From Candidatus Competibacteraceae bacterium (GTDB lineage Bacteria; Pseudomonadota; Gammaproteobacteria; Competibacterales; Competibacteraceae), in NCBI GenBank assembly GCA_003989085.1, contig RXIV01000010.1:32847-96846 (forward strand): a stretch of DNA of 64,000 bases, read 5' to 3'. The translations under genes and the position numbers were made by a program. The notes under the pieces are model-generated. The model was not told where the DNA came from. It worked only from the letters and a program-made list of their open reading frames with translations, and did not search any database. Of the stretch, positions 10,212 through 18,928 are shown piece after piece. Each line of letters opens with the position of its first letter. Within the stretch, counting starts at the first letter, position 1.

Positions 10212-11476
10212 TATGCAAATAACTCCTTGACTTTCCAGAGAGCTTTGACCAAAGCGTCGACTTCATCGCGGCTATTGTAAACCGCAAGCGAAGCCCGCGC
10301 CGTAGCGGGAACGCCATACCGTTGCATGACCGGCTGGGCGCAATGATGACCGGCGCGAATAGCAATGCCCTCCCGGTCGAGAATAGTTCCGATGTCGTGA
10401 GGATGGACACCTTGTAGAGTAAACGCTACCAGCGCCGCTTTATCCCGTGCAGTCCCCATAATAATCAGGCCAGGAATCTCCAACAATTGCGCGGTGGCAT
10501 AATCCAGCAACTGTTGCTCATGCGCCGCTACTGCATCCAGCCCGATAGCATTCAACCAGTCCAGCGCCGCCCCCATTCCAATAACGCCAGCAATATTCGG
10601 CGTTCCCGCCTCGAATTTATTAGGCAGGTCGGCATATTCAGTTTTCTCAAACGTGACCACACTGATCATGTCTCCGCCACCTTGATAGGGCGGCATCGCG
10701 TCCAACAGCGCCTGCTTGCCATACAGTACACCGACGCCGCTAGGTCCATACAATTTGTGGCCGGAAAAAGCGTAAAAATCGCAATCCAGATTCTGCACAT
10801 CCACTGTCAAATGGGGAACAGACTGCGCCCCGTCGACTAATGTTGGAACGCCACGAGCATGAGCCAAATCAACCATCATCTTAACCGGGTTAATAGTGCC
10901 CAGCGCATTGGAGATGTGAACAAATGCTGCTAGTTTGACCCGGCCGCTATTCAACAATCGCTCGTATTCCTCCAGAATCAATTCGCCAGTATCAGTAAAT
11001 GGCGCCACCTTCAATACTGCCCCCATGCGATCGCACAGCAATTGCCAAGGGACGATATTAGAATGATGCTCCATACCAGTAATAATGATTTCGTCACCCG
11101 CTTTTACCGCACTGCCGCCAAAACTGCTGGCAACCAGATTGATGCTTTCCGTGGTGTTACGGGTAAAAATAATCTCCTGGGTGCTGGCTGCATTAAGAAA
11201 TGCCCGAACTTTCTCCCGCGCTCCCTCATAGGCCATTGTCGATCGTTCCGACAGCAGATGAACGCCACGATGAATATTGGCGTAATAACCGCTGTAACAT
11301 TCGCTGATGGCGTCAATCACCGCTTTCGGTTTTTGCACCGAGGCCGCGTTATCCAGATAAACCAGTGACTTACCATGAATCCGCTGCCGCAGAATCGGAA
11401 AATCGGCGCGAATGCTGGTTAAATCCAGTTCAGTCTTGTCGGCAGGCGCAATAGTCAATGCAGGCAAGGCGCTCAT
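10211..11476 (-). CDS. sufS: Cysteine desulfurase SufS
   Basis: PLP-dependent group II cysteine desulfurase that releases sulfur from L-cysteine as a persulfide for cluster assembly. The PLP lysine lies in FSGHKLYGPSG (about 240) and the active-site Cys in RAGHHCAQPVM (about 380). Other family motifs are YLDNAASVQKP and GMEHHSNIVPW. The 421-aa length is slightly over the usual 405 because of an N-terminal extension. It starts 3 bp after the sufD stop and overlaps sufU by one base. Confidence 0.95.
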   Translation of the reverse strand: MSALPALTIAPADKTELDLTSIRADFPILRQRIHGKSLVYLDNAASVQKPKAVIDAISECYSGYYANIHRGVHLLSERSTMAYEGAREKVRAFLNAASTQEIIFTRNTTESINLVASSFGGSAVKAGDEIIITGMEHHSNIVPWQLLCDRMGAVLKVAPFTDTGELILEEYERLLNSGRVKLAAFVHISNALGTINPVKMMVDLAHARGVPTLVDGAQSVPHLTVDVQNLDCDFYAFSGHKLYGPSGVGVLYGKQALLDAMPPYQGGGDMISVVTFEKTEYADLPNKFEAGTPNIAGVIGMGAALDWLNAIGLDAVAAHEQQLLDYATAQLLEIPGLIIMGTARDKAALVAFTLQGVHPHDIGTILDREGIAIRAGHHCAQPVMQRYGVPATARASLAVYNSRDEVDALVKALWKVKELFA

Positions 11477-11479
11477 TCG

Positions 11480-12787
11480 TTAATTCCCCTCAATGCTATC
11501 CAGCCCCAGCCATACAGCCAGCAACCGAGCTAAGCGCTCACGCAATGGCGCTAAGATAATTCGATTGAGACTATCATTAGCGAAAGCATGAACCAGCAAA
11601 GCACGGGCCTGAATAACCGGAATTCCTCTCGCGCGGAGATAAAACTCGGCGTCCGGATCGAGAAACCCGGTACTGGAACCATGTCCACATTTCACATCGT
11701 CGGCCAAAATTTCCAGCCGGGGGTTAGAGTGGGCTTTAGCCTGCCTGGACAACAATAAATTACGGCTCGTCTGGCGAGCGTCAGTCTTCTGAGCATGTGG
11801 CCGGACGTGAATCATGCCGTCAAACACTGCCCGCGCAGCGCCATCCAGCACACTCTTGAAGACCTGTTCACTGGTTCCGTGTGGCTGAGTGTGCTCGACG
11901 CGAAGGTGACAATCACCAGTCTGGTTTTCCTGACCCAAGGTCAAGCCATTAAGAAGGCATCCAGCATGTTCGCCATCCAGCAGCACCTCCAAATCAGTAC
12001 GGCCCAATTGCCCACCACTGGAGAATAAATGCAGATGAGCCTGACTCGCACGGGATTGATGAACCCGAATTCCACCGAGATGAAACGCCTGAAGCGACTC
12101 TTCCTGAACCTGGTGATAGTGCAGCACTGCACTACTGCCCAACTGTAACTCGGCTAATGGCGCATTCAGAGAACGGCCCTGCCCCTGGTATTCAACAACG
12201 ACGGTTGCCTGCGCTCCATCCTCCAGCGCCAGCAACAGGCGCGGATAAACCGCCATGTCACCGCCAGTCGTATAAAAGACCAAGTGAATCGGCTCTTTAA
12301 TCACTGTCCCTTGTGGTACATAAACGAATGCGCCATCCTCCCAGAACGCCGTATTCAATGCGGCAAATGGATGGGACTGTAAACCAGGCAATGAGTCAAG
12401 AACAGATGAGATTCTGTCAGAGTGGCTTAATAACGCTTGGCTAAAATTGCTAACAATCGCCCGATCTGGTAATGGCTGCATTGGTGATAAGCTGGGCGCA
12501 AAGTAACCATTAACAAAGACTCGTCGGTGAGTTGTGGTTTCCAGCGCAGGCAATGTGATGGCGTCAATCAACGCATTACTTGGCCGTTGCAAAGCTAATG
12601 CTTGCAACGCGGCAAGATCAGTGAATCGCCAGGCTTCCTGACGGCGGGTTGGCCAGCCGAGAGTCTCAAACCGAGCGAATGCTGCACGGCGCAATCGAGC
12701 AATAGCATCCGGCTCACGACGCTCCGTCATAAACGCGGCAAAGGCCTGGTAGTACGGGTCGGAAAACAGTGGAGCGATGGCAGTCAT
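11480..12787 (-). CDS. sufD: Fe-S cluster assembly protein SufD
   Basis: Subunit of the SufBCD scaffold, pairing with SufB to build the beta-helix core and with SufC as ATPase. The C-terminal SufBD domain is clear (KCGHGSSTGFLDPDAEFYLR, ARALLVHAFANDSL), as is the mid-region FVYVPQGTVIKEPIHL. The N-terminal helical part (RLRRAAFARFETLGWPTRRQEAWRFT) is typical of SufD and absent from SufB. It starts 12 bp after sufC and is followed immediately by sufS. Confidence 0.94.
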   Translation of the reverse strand: MTAIAPLFSDPYYQAFAAFMTERREPDAIARLRRAAFARFETLGWPTRRQEAWRFTDLAALQALALQRPSNALIDAITLPALETTTHRRVFVNGYFAPSLSPMQPLPDRAIVSNFSQALLSHSDRISSVLDSLPGLQSHPFAALNTAFWEDGAFVYVPQGTVIKEPIHLVFYTTGGDMAVYPRLLLALEDGAQATVVVEYQGQGRSLNAPLAELQLGSSAVLHYHQVQEESLQAFHLGGIRVHQSRASQAHLHLFSSGGQLGRTDLEVLLDGEHAGCLLNGLTLGQENQTGDCHLRVEHTQPHGTSEQVFKSVLDGAARAVFDGMIHVRPHAQKTDARQTSRNLLLSRQAKAHSNPRLEILADDVKCGHGSSTGFLDPDAEFYLRARGIPVIQARALLVHAFANDSLNRIILAPLRERLARLLAVWLGLDSIEGN

Positions 12788-12799
12788 GGCAGGTCTCTC

Positions 12800-13567
12800 T
12801 CAGGCCGCCCGGCGAGCGCGACCCGGTTCCTCGTTGTATAGCGCATAGCCTTGTTGCTCCAGTTCTACCGCCAGTTCCTTACCACCGGAACGGGCAATAC
12901 GGCCATTGACTAATACATGCACATAATCCGGTACGATATAATCCAGCAGCCGCTGATAATGCGTAATCACCAGAAAGCCGCGCTCTGGACTCCGCAAAGC
13001 ATTCACGCCATCAGCAACAACTCTCAGGGCATCAATATCCAGTCCTGAATCTGTTTCGTCCATAACGGCAAAGCGTGGCTGCAACACCGCCATTTGAAAC
13101 ACTTCATTACGTTTTTTCTCACCGCCGGAGAAGCCTTCATTGACAGAACGCTTGAGCATGGACTCATCCATTTTGACCAACTCCATCCGTTCATGGATCA
13201 AATCCCAGAAGTCCATTGCATCGACTGATGGCTCGCCACGATATTTACGCACTGCGTTCACAGCAGCCTTAAGGAAATAAAGATTGGCGACGCCGGGGAT
13301 TTCAACCGGGTACTGGAAGGCTAGAAACAGACCCTCACAAGCACGAGTCTCCGGATCCATCTCTAACAGGTTCTTTCCGTCGAAGAAGATGTCGCCTTCG
13401 GTGACGACATAGCCCTCACGCCCAGCAATGACATTAGCCAGTGTACTCTTACCAGAGCCATTTGGCCCCATGATGGCATGAGTCTCACCAGGACGGATAA
13501 TGAGGTCGATGCCGTTAAGAATTTCGCGGCCTTCGACTGTAGCGTGTAGATTGCGGATTTCCAGCAT
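12800..13567 (-). CDS. sufC: Fe-S cluster assembly ATPase SufC
   Basis: ABC-type ATPase of the SufBCD complex; ATP hydrolysis drives conformational change of the scaffold. Walker A GPNGSGKSTLANV (about 34-46), signature GFSGGEKKRNEV and Walker B FAVMDETDSGLD are intact. The ETDSGLD sequence in place of EPTSGLD is characteristic of SufC. Length (255 aa) is standard. It lies between sufB (39 bp upstream) and sufD. Confidence 0.97.
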   Translation of the reverse strand: MLEIRNLHATVEGREILNGIDLIIRPGETHAIMGPNGSGKSTLANVIAGREGYVVTEGDIFFDGKNLLEMDPETRACEGLFLAFQYPVEIPGVANLYFLKAAVNAVRKYRGEPSVDAMDFWDLIHERMELVKMDESMLKRSVNEGFSGGEKKRNEVFQMAVLQPRFAVMDETDSGLDIDALRVVADGVNALRSPERGFLVITHYQRLLDYIVPDYVHVLVNGRIARSGGKELAVELEQQGYALYNEEPGRARRAA

Positions 13568-13606
13568 GAGTGGTTGATTCCTTTGATCTTGAATCTCTAA
13601 ATCTTC

Positions 13607-15055
13607 TTAGCCGACACTACCTTCCAGCTTCAACTCAATCAGTTTCTGCGCCTCAACAGCGAATTCCATTGGTAATTCCTTGAATACTTCCTTGCAGAAA
13701 CCATTGACAATCAGACTCACTGCGTCCTCAGCGCTGATGCCGCGTTGTCGGCAATAAAAAAGCTGGTCTTCACTAATTTTTGAGGTACTGGCTTCATGCG
13801 CCACTTGGGCACTCGGATTCTGCACCTCAATATAAGGAAAGGTATGGGCGCCGCATTGATCGCCTATCAGTAGCGAATCGCACTGTGAATGATTACGAGC
13901 GCCCTCAGCAGTGGGCATGATTTTTACCAGTCCACGATAGGCGTTTTGTCCATGACCCGCAGAAATACCCTTGGAGACAATGGTACTGTGGGTATTCTTG
14001 CCGATATGGATCATCTTGGTGCCAGTATCGGCCTGCTGATAATCACGGGTAATCGCGACTGAATAAAACTCACCGACTGAATTATCACCGCGTAACACAC
14101 AACTGGGGTATTTCCAGGTAATGGCTGAACCAGTTTCAACCTGCGTCCAGGAAATCTTGGAATCGTGGCCCTTGCATAAGCCGCGTTTAGTGACGAAGTT
14201 GTAAATACCGCCACGTCCTTCGGCATCGCCTGGATACCAATTCTGCACCGTGGAGTATTTAATCGTTGCATGATCCAGCGCTACCAACTCCACTACTGCG
14301 GCATGGAGTTGATTTTCATCACGCTGCGGCGCAGTACATCCTTCCAGATACGACACATAAGCGCCTTCATCGGCAATAATCAGCGTCCGTTCAAATTGCC
14401 CGGTATTGCTGGCGTTAATACGGAAATAGGTGGACAACTCCATCGGACAGCGCACGCCCGGCGGGATATAAACAAACGAACCATCAGAAAACACGGCGGA
14501 ATTAAGCGTAGCGTAGTAATTATCACGGTACGGCACGACAGAACCAAGATATTGCCGCACCAGTTCGGGATATTCGCGCACTGCTTCAGAGAACGAACAG
14601 AAGATGATGCCGAGTTCCGCCAGTTTACCTTTATAGCTGGTCGCTACCGAAACTGAATCAAATACGGCGTCCACCGCCACGCCTGCTAAAATGGCTTGTT
14701 CAGCCAGTGGAATGCCCAGTTTTTCATAGGTGCGGCGCAATTCTGGATCAATCTCATCCAGACTTTTCGGCCCCTCGCTTTTCTGCTTGGGTGCGGCGTA
14801 ATAGGAAATAGCCTGGTAGTCAATGGGTGGATAATGGACTCGTGCCCACTGTGGTTGCTGTTGAGTTAACCAATGCCTGAACGCCGTCAATCGCCACTCC
14901 AGCAACCAGTCCGGCTCCTGCTTCTTGGCCGAAATCAGCCGCACCACGTCCTCATTCAACCCCGGCGGCATGGTTTCCTGTTCAATGTCAGTGACAAAGC
15001 CGTATTGGTAATCGCTGTCAGCGAGGCGTTCGAGCGTTTCGGTACTGTCAGTCAT
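13607..15055 (-). CDS. sufB: Fe-S cluster assembly protein SufB
   Basis: Scaffold subunit on which nascent clusters form in the SufBCD complex. Typical sequence includes [41 protein letters not shown] and the C-terminal [33 protein letters not shown] and [18 protein letters not shown]. Conserved Cys residues implicated in sulfur transfer and cluster binding fall in those motifs. Its 482 aa match the family. It is the first structural gene of the operon, 30 bp after the regulator. Confidence 0.97.
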   Translation of the reverse strand: MTDSTETLERLADSDYQYGFVTDIEQETMPPGLNEDVVRLISAKKQEPDWLLEWRLTAFRHWLTQQQPQWARVHYPPIDYQAISYYAAPKQKSEGPKSLDEIDPELRRTYEKLGIPLAEQAILAGVAVDAVFDSVSVATSYKGKLAELGIIFCSFSEAVREYPELVRQYLGSVVPYRDNYYATLNSAVFSDGSFVYIPPGVRCPMELSTYFRINASNTGQFERTLIIADEGAYVSYLEGCTAPQRDENQLHAAVVELVALDHATIKYSTVQNWYPGDAEGRGGIYNFVTKRGLCKGHDSKISWTQVETGSAITWKYPSCVLRGDNSVGEFYSVAITRDYQQADTGTKMIHIGKNTHSTIVSKGISAGHGQNAYRGLVKIMPTAEGARNHSQCDSLLIGDQCGAHTFPYIEVQNPSAQVAHEASTSKISEDQLFYCRQRGISAEDAVSLIVNGFCKEVFKELPMEFAVEAQKLIELKLEGSVG

Positions 15056-15085
15056 AGCAGGATTCCTGGGGCGAAAAACGGCAAT

Positions 15086-15562
15086 TCAAACCGGTCGGCC
15101 AGCAATCTGGCCGGCCATTGCCCGATGAAGGGGATGAAAATGCAGCGGTTGCAGCGGATCCGGATGGCTCATCTCCACCAGACTCACGCTTTGCAGGGCG
15201 GCGTGAATGGCCCGGTTAATACGCGACCAATGTCCGCTGACCTCGCAATGCTCCATCCGGGCGCAACCGTCATGGGACTCGTCGCTGCATTCTGTAATGG
15301 CGAGGGGGCCTTCCAGAGCACCGATGATGTCGGCAGCGGAAATCTCTGTCGCTGGCCGCGCCAACTGGTAACCGCCCTGTACACCGCGCAGCGAAGCCAG
15401 CAACCCGGCGCGCGCCAGCGCTTTGAGAATTTTGCTGACCATCGGCAGCGGCAAGCGGCGCTGCTGTGCGAGAAGCGCGGCGCTGCGCGGTTGACCTTCC
15501 GCCTGCGCCAGCGCGGTCATCAGCACAATGCCGTAATCGGCTTCCCGGGTAATGCGAATCAT
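15086..15562 (-). CDS. Rrf2-family SUF operon regulator (IscR-like)
   Basis: Winged-helix regulator of the Rrf2/IscR family that heads the SUF operon. The N-terminal HTH (MIRITREADYGIVLMTALAQ) and the wing region GLLASLRGVQGGYQLARP are family hallmarks. Three cysteines, Cys92, Cys100 and Cys106, match the Fe-S ligand pattern of the group, so it probably senses cluster status. It resembles the 'SUF system Fe-S cluster assembly regulator' subgroup more than IscR proper. A promoter and palindrome lie directly upstream, consistent with autoregulation of the whole operon. Confidence 0.9.
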   Translation of the reverse strand: MIRITREADYGIVLMTALAQAEGQPRSAALLAQQRRLPLPMVSKILKALARAGLLASLRGVQGGYQLARPATEISAADIIGALEGPLAITECSDESHDGCARMEHCEVSGHWSRINRAIHAALQSVSLVEMSHPDPLQPLHFHPLHRAMAGQIAGRPV

Positions 15563-15584
15563 CGGTCGCTCCTTGGGTCCGGCT

Positions 15585-15601
15585 TAATCAGTACTGGATT
15601 A
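15585..15601. promoter_or_regulatory. Candidate operator of the SUF regulator
   Basis: The plus strand reads TAATCAGTACTGGATTA, an imperfect palindrome whose arms are TAATC(C)AGT around the centre, with one extra base. It sits between the predicted transcription start and the regulator's ATG, a position that suits repression by the Rrf2 protein. Assignment is inferred from position and symmetry. Confidence 0.5.
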
Positions 15602-15616
15602 GTACGATTTGCGGTT

Positions 15617-15645
15617 AGCATAATTCCAAACCGGGCGATTGCCAA
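15617..15645 (-). promoter_or_regulatory. Sigma-70 promoter of the SUF operon
   Basis: On the minus strand TTGGCA (complement of 15640-15645), 17 bp, then TATGCT (complement of 15617-15622). This is close to the sigma-70 consensus, with ideal spacing, about 55 bp before the first gene of the operon. Confidence 0.6.
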
Positions 15646-15728
15646 GGGGTAGCGAGTTTGAATGTTCCCGGCCCGGTCAAGGCCGCTGCAACATATTATA
15701 AATAAATAACTTTTAAGAGGCGGCGTTC

Positions 15729-18239
15729 CTACCCGTCCCGCAACGCCCGCCACGGTGGTTGATTTAGCGCTGAGCGGGCACCGATCAGTCCGGCTAAACC
15801 CACGCCCACCACTCCGGCACCGCTGCCCAACAACCAGAGCCACGGGTTACCGTGATAGGGAAAATCAAATACCCGTGTGGCAAGAACATAGCCAATCCCG
15901 GTAGCAGCGCCGGCAGCCAGCACCCCTGCCAGAAAACCCAGCGTGGCGAATTCCGCCAGCAGGCTACGCCGCACCACCGCCCGCGATGCCCCTAAAGTTC
16001 GCAACACTGCGTTTTCAAACCGCCGCTCATCTTGGGTCGCCTGAATCGCTGCGTACAGCACGACCAGCCCCGCCGCCAGAGTAAACAGGAACACATATTC
16101 AACGGCGGCGATCACTCGATCCACGATCTCGCGCACCTTGTCGATCAATGCCGCCACATCCAGCACCGTCACCGACGGGTATTGCCGCACCAGTTCCGCC
16201 AACAACGGTTTTCGCCCTGGCGGCAGATGAAAACTGGTGATCCAAGCGGCTGGATAGCTATCCAGCACACCAGCCGGAAACAACACAAAGAAATTGGCTC
16301 GGAATGAATCCCACTCGACACTCCGCAAACTGATGACCTTGGCTTCCAGCGCCTGTCCGGCAATCTGGAAGTGCAGGGTATCGTTGAGGACAATGCCCAA
16401 GGTTTTCGCCAAATCCTGTTCCACTGATGCAAAACCCTGACCCTGTTCATTGGCATTCCACCAACGCCCAGCAACGATCCGGTTATCGTCTTGCAAGCGG
16501 TCGGCCCAGGACAAGTTGAACTCGCGCTCCACCAGCCGTTTGGCGCGGGGATTCTCATAATCATCCGGCCCGACTGCCCGATCATTGATCGCAGTCAGCC
16601 GTCCACGCACCATCGGGAACAATTCAACTTGGCCCAAGCCGTGTTCACTGAGAAAGGTTTTGATCCCGGCGACTTCATGAGGCTGAATGTTGATCAGAAA
16701 ATGGTTGGGCGCATCGGCGGGCAGACTGGCCCGCCAACTGCTCAATAAGTCCGTCCGCACCAAAGTCAGCATCAGCAGCGCCATCAAGCCCAAGCCAATC
16801 GCCACCACTTGCGCTGTGCTGCCGGAGCCACGCCGGGCAATGTTGGCCAGCCCGAAACGCCAGGCCACGCCGACCTGACCGCGCAGCAGGTTCAACGCCT
16901 TCACCAGTCCCCACGCTCCCAGCGTCAACGCGGCGACTGTCCCCGCGACACCGGCGCAAACGTACAACGCCAGCCGTGCTTCGCCCGCCTGCCAGACCAG
17001 CAACATCACAGTCGCCAGCACAGCGGGGCCGTACAGCGCCAGCAACCGGGGATTCACCGGGCCGAGATCGCGGCGCAGCACCCGCAACGGCGGCACGTCG
17101 CGCAGCCGCAGCAGTGGCGGCAACCCAAAACCGAGCAAAGTCACGAAGCCGGTCACTAGCGCCGGCAGCACCGGTTGCCAGGATGGCGCGGGCAATACGG
17201 TATGGCTGAGCAGTTGCCCAAGCAGTCCGTTCAGACCGTATTGAGCGAGGTAGCCAACGGCCAGGCCGATCAGACCAGCGACTGCCGCCAGTGTCAGCAA
17301 TTCCAGAGTGAACAGCCGGATGATTAAACCCTGAGTCGCGCCGACGCAGCGCAGGATCGCCACGCTGTCCCAATGGCGGGCGGCAAAGCGCCGGGCAGCG
17401 ATGGCAATCCCGACCCCGGCCAGAATCACACTGACCAGCGCCGCCAGAGTCAGAAAACGTTGCGCCCGCTCCAGCGCCGACCGTAATTCAGCACGGGCGT
17501 CACGGACCCCTTGCAGCTTTTCGCCAGTTTTCAGCCGGGGTGTCGCCCAGGTCTTGAACGCCGCCAATGCCGCTGGATCACCGGCCAGCAACAAACGATG
17601 GTCTACCCGGCTGCCGCGTTGCACCAAACCGGTTGACGGCACATCCGCCAGATTCAGCAACAGCCGGGGCGCGAGACTGAACAGATCGCCCGCTCGATCC
17701 GGCTCGTAGGCCAGCACTTGAGCAATGCGAAAGCGGCGAGAACCGAGGTCCACCGCATCGCCCACCTGAAGGCCGAGGATTTGCAGCAACCGTTCGTCCA
17801 GCCAGAGATCGCCGGGGTTGGGAATCGTCGTCACTGTGCGAGGCGGGGCGAACGGCTGGTCGCTGACCTGCAATGCGCCACGCAACGGATAGCCGGGGCC
17901 AACCGCTTTGACCTCCGCCAGTTGGGTGATCTCGCCGGCTACGACGACACTGCGGAAATTCAGGGTCTCGGCAGTTTGCAGACCTTGCCGTTGCGCTTCC
18001 TCACGCAAAATCGGTTGCAGCGGGTCCGACGCATGGATGACCAGATCAGCGCCCAGCAATTCGCTGGCCTTACGCTCCATCGCCTGCCCAATCCGGTCGG
18101 TGAAAAAACCGACCGCAGCGACACTGGCGACGGCGATCAGCAGCGCCGCCGCCAGCACTCGCAATTCGCCGGATCGCCAGTCGCGGCGCAAGGCGCGAAA
18201 GGCCATACGACTGACATTGGGCCAGGTTGGAGCAGTCAT
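15729..18239 (-). CDS. FtsX-like ABC transporter permease (YbbP-type)
   Basis: Large inner-membrane permease with two FtsX/MacB-type transmembrane modules. An N-terminal TM (LRVLAAALLIAVASVAAVGFF) is followed by a periplasmic domain. TM bundles follow at roughly residues 265-500 and three more near the C-terminus (VFLFTLAAGLVVLYAA, FATLGFLAGVLAAGAATGIG, LWLLGSGAGVVGVGLAGLIG). Size (836 aa) and order resemble YbbP, which pairs with the ATPase YbbA and is often linked to the esterase TesA. Neither is present here; upstream lies a decayed remnant. The substrate is unknown; lipoprotein or lipid handling is typical for such systems. Confidence 0.85.
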   Translation of the reverse strand: MTAPTWPNVSRMAFRALRRDWRSGELRVLAAALLIAVASVAAVGFFTDRIGQAMERKASELLGADLVIHASDPLQPILREEAQRQGLQTAETLNFRSVVVAGEITQLAEVKAVGPGYPLRGALQVSDQPFAPPRTVTTIPNPGDLWLDERLLQILGLQVGDAVDLGSRRFRIAQVLAYEPDRAGDLFSLAPRLLLNLADVPSTGLVQRGSRVDHRLLLAGDPAALAAFKTWATPRLKTGEKLQGVRDARAELRSALERAQRFLTLAALVSVILAGVGIAIAARRFAARHWDSVAILRCVGATQGLIIRLFTLELLTLAAVAGLIGLAVGYLAQYGLNGLLGQLLSHTVLPAPSWQPVLPALVTGFVTLLGFGLPPLLRLRDVPPLRVLRRDLGPVNPRLLALYGPAVLATVMLLVWQAGEARLALYVCAGVAGTVAALTLGAWGLVKALNLLRGQVGVAWRFGLANIARRGSGSTAQVVAIGLGLMALLMLTLVRTDLLSSWRASLPADAPNHFLINIQPHEVAGIKTFLSEHGLGQVELFPMVRGRLTAINDRAVGPDDYENPRAKRLVEREFNLSWADRLQDDNRIVAGRWWNANEQGQGFASVEQDLAKTLGIVLNDTLHFQIAGQALEAKVISLRSVEWDSFRANFFVLFPAGVLDSYPAAWITSFHLPPGRKPLLAELVRQYPSVTVLDVAALIDKVREIVDRVIAAVEYVFLFTLAAGLVVLYAAIQATQDERRFENAVLRTLGASRAVVRRSLLAEFATLGFLAGVLAAGAATGIGYVLATRVFDFPYHGNPWLWLLGSGAGVVGVGLAGLIGARSALNQPPWRALRDG

Positions 18240-18340
18240 GGAGCGTCTCTCATTTGGTCGCCGTTTCCGGCCAATTGGATGATCCCGGCATGGCGTTAAC
18301 GATGCCTATGGCATGAGCAAATCGATTACTTTTTCCTTGT

Positions 18341-18457
18341 AATCGGCAAAACCGAATGCGGGGAAATTCGTGCTTGAGATTCAGAGCGTAGGTTTCACGG
18401 CGCAGCGAGTGGCGGAGGACGGCATAGACGTAATTAACGGCATAGACGTAATTAAAT
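18341..18457 (-). pseudogene. Remnant resembling the C-terminus of a Type ISP restriction/helicase protein
   Basis: One minus-strand frame reads YVYAVNYVYAVLRHS followed by LRRETYALNLKHEFPRI, close to a conserved stretch that I recall from the C-terminal region of Type ISP restriction-modification enzymes (predicted helicases, COG4889). There is no start, and the match ends abruptly; another frame then continues to FADYKEKVIDLLMP and a stop. YVYAVN is duplicated in frame. The family assignment is from memory of the motif and needs a search. Confidence 0.4.
18420..18455. repeat. Two tandem copies of an 18-bp unit
   Basis: CGGCATAGACGTAATTAA occurs at 18420-18437 and again at 18438-18455, identical and adjacent, inside the gene remnant. 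It duplicates six codons in frame and looks like a recent slippage event. Confidence 0.9.
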
Positions 18458-18643
18458 GCTGTTCCTGCCTACAGGCCTCCAGCAGTCCGGCAAAGGCCGC
18501 TTTGACTGCCCCGACGACGCGCTGCAATCAGCGGTAATCGTGGATACAAAGCCAGCATGGAGCTTCAAACCCCGTTGCTACGCTAGCTATCCCACAACTC
18601 ACTGAAAATCGCTGGAAGGTCTGTCAGGGGGGTTCAATGCAGC

Positions 18644-18907
18644 TCACAACACCATCTTAATCTGCGGATGGCGGCTGAGTTCCTGATAGAGAGCATCGAG
18701 ATGGGCGCGATTGCGGGCCATGACAATAACCGTTACTGATTGATAACGCCCGGCCCGACTGGAACGAATGCGAACTCGGGCTTCATCCAGATCGGGACTG
18801 TGCCGGCGCACCAGCTCCAGCACCAGCGGGCCAAATTCCGGCCCGCCAGCGCCCATGATCTTGATGGGAAAATCGCAGGGGAATTGCAGCAGCGACGTAT
18901 CATTCAT
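18644..18907 (-). CDS. ybeD: YbeD/DUF493 family protein
   Basis: Small cytosolic alpha/beta protein (87 aa from the chosen ATG) of the YbeD family. Conserved parts are LQFPCDFPIKIMG, the DEARVRIRSSRAGRYQSVTV strand region and the C-terminal helix. The ATG at 18905-18907 has a GGTGGGT upstream; an upstream GTG at 18919 is possible. It follows dacA closely, as in the classical dacA-ybeD-lipB-lipA order, but lipB and lipA are absent here. The fold resembles ACT-like regulatory domains; the exact role is unknown. Confidence 0.88.
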   Translation of the reverse strand: MNDTSLLQFPCDFPIKIMGAGGPEFGPLVLELVRRHSPDLDEARVRIRSSRAGRYQSVTVIVMARNRAHLDALYQELSRHPQIKMVL

Positions 18908-18928
18908 CGCATAACCCACCGCCAGATT

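Larger units (their letters stand above)
18240..18643. other. Gene-poor interval holding a decayed gene remnant
   Basis: About 400 bp between ybeD and the permease without an intact gene. It contains the minus-strand remnant at 18341-18457 and an 18-bp tandem duplication. The rest shows no open frame, promoter or structured RNA that I can recognise. Confidence 0.6.
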
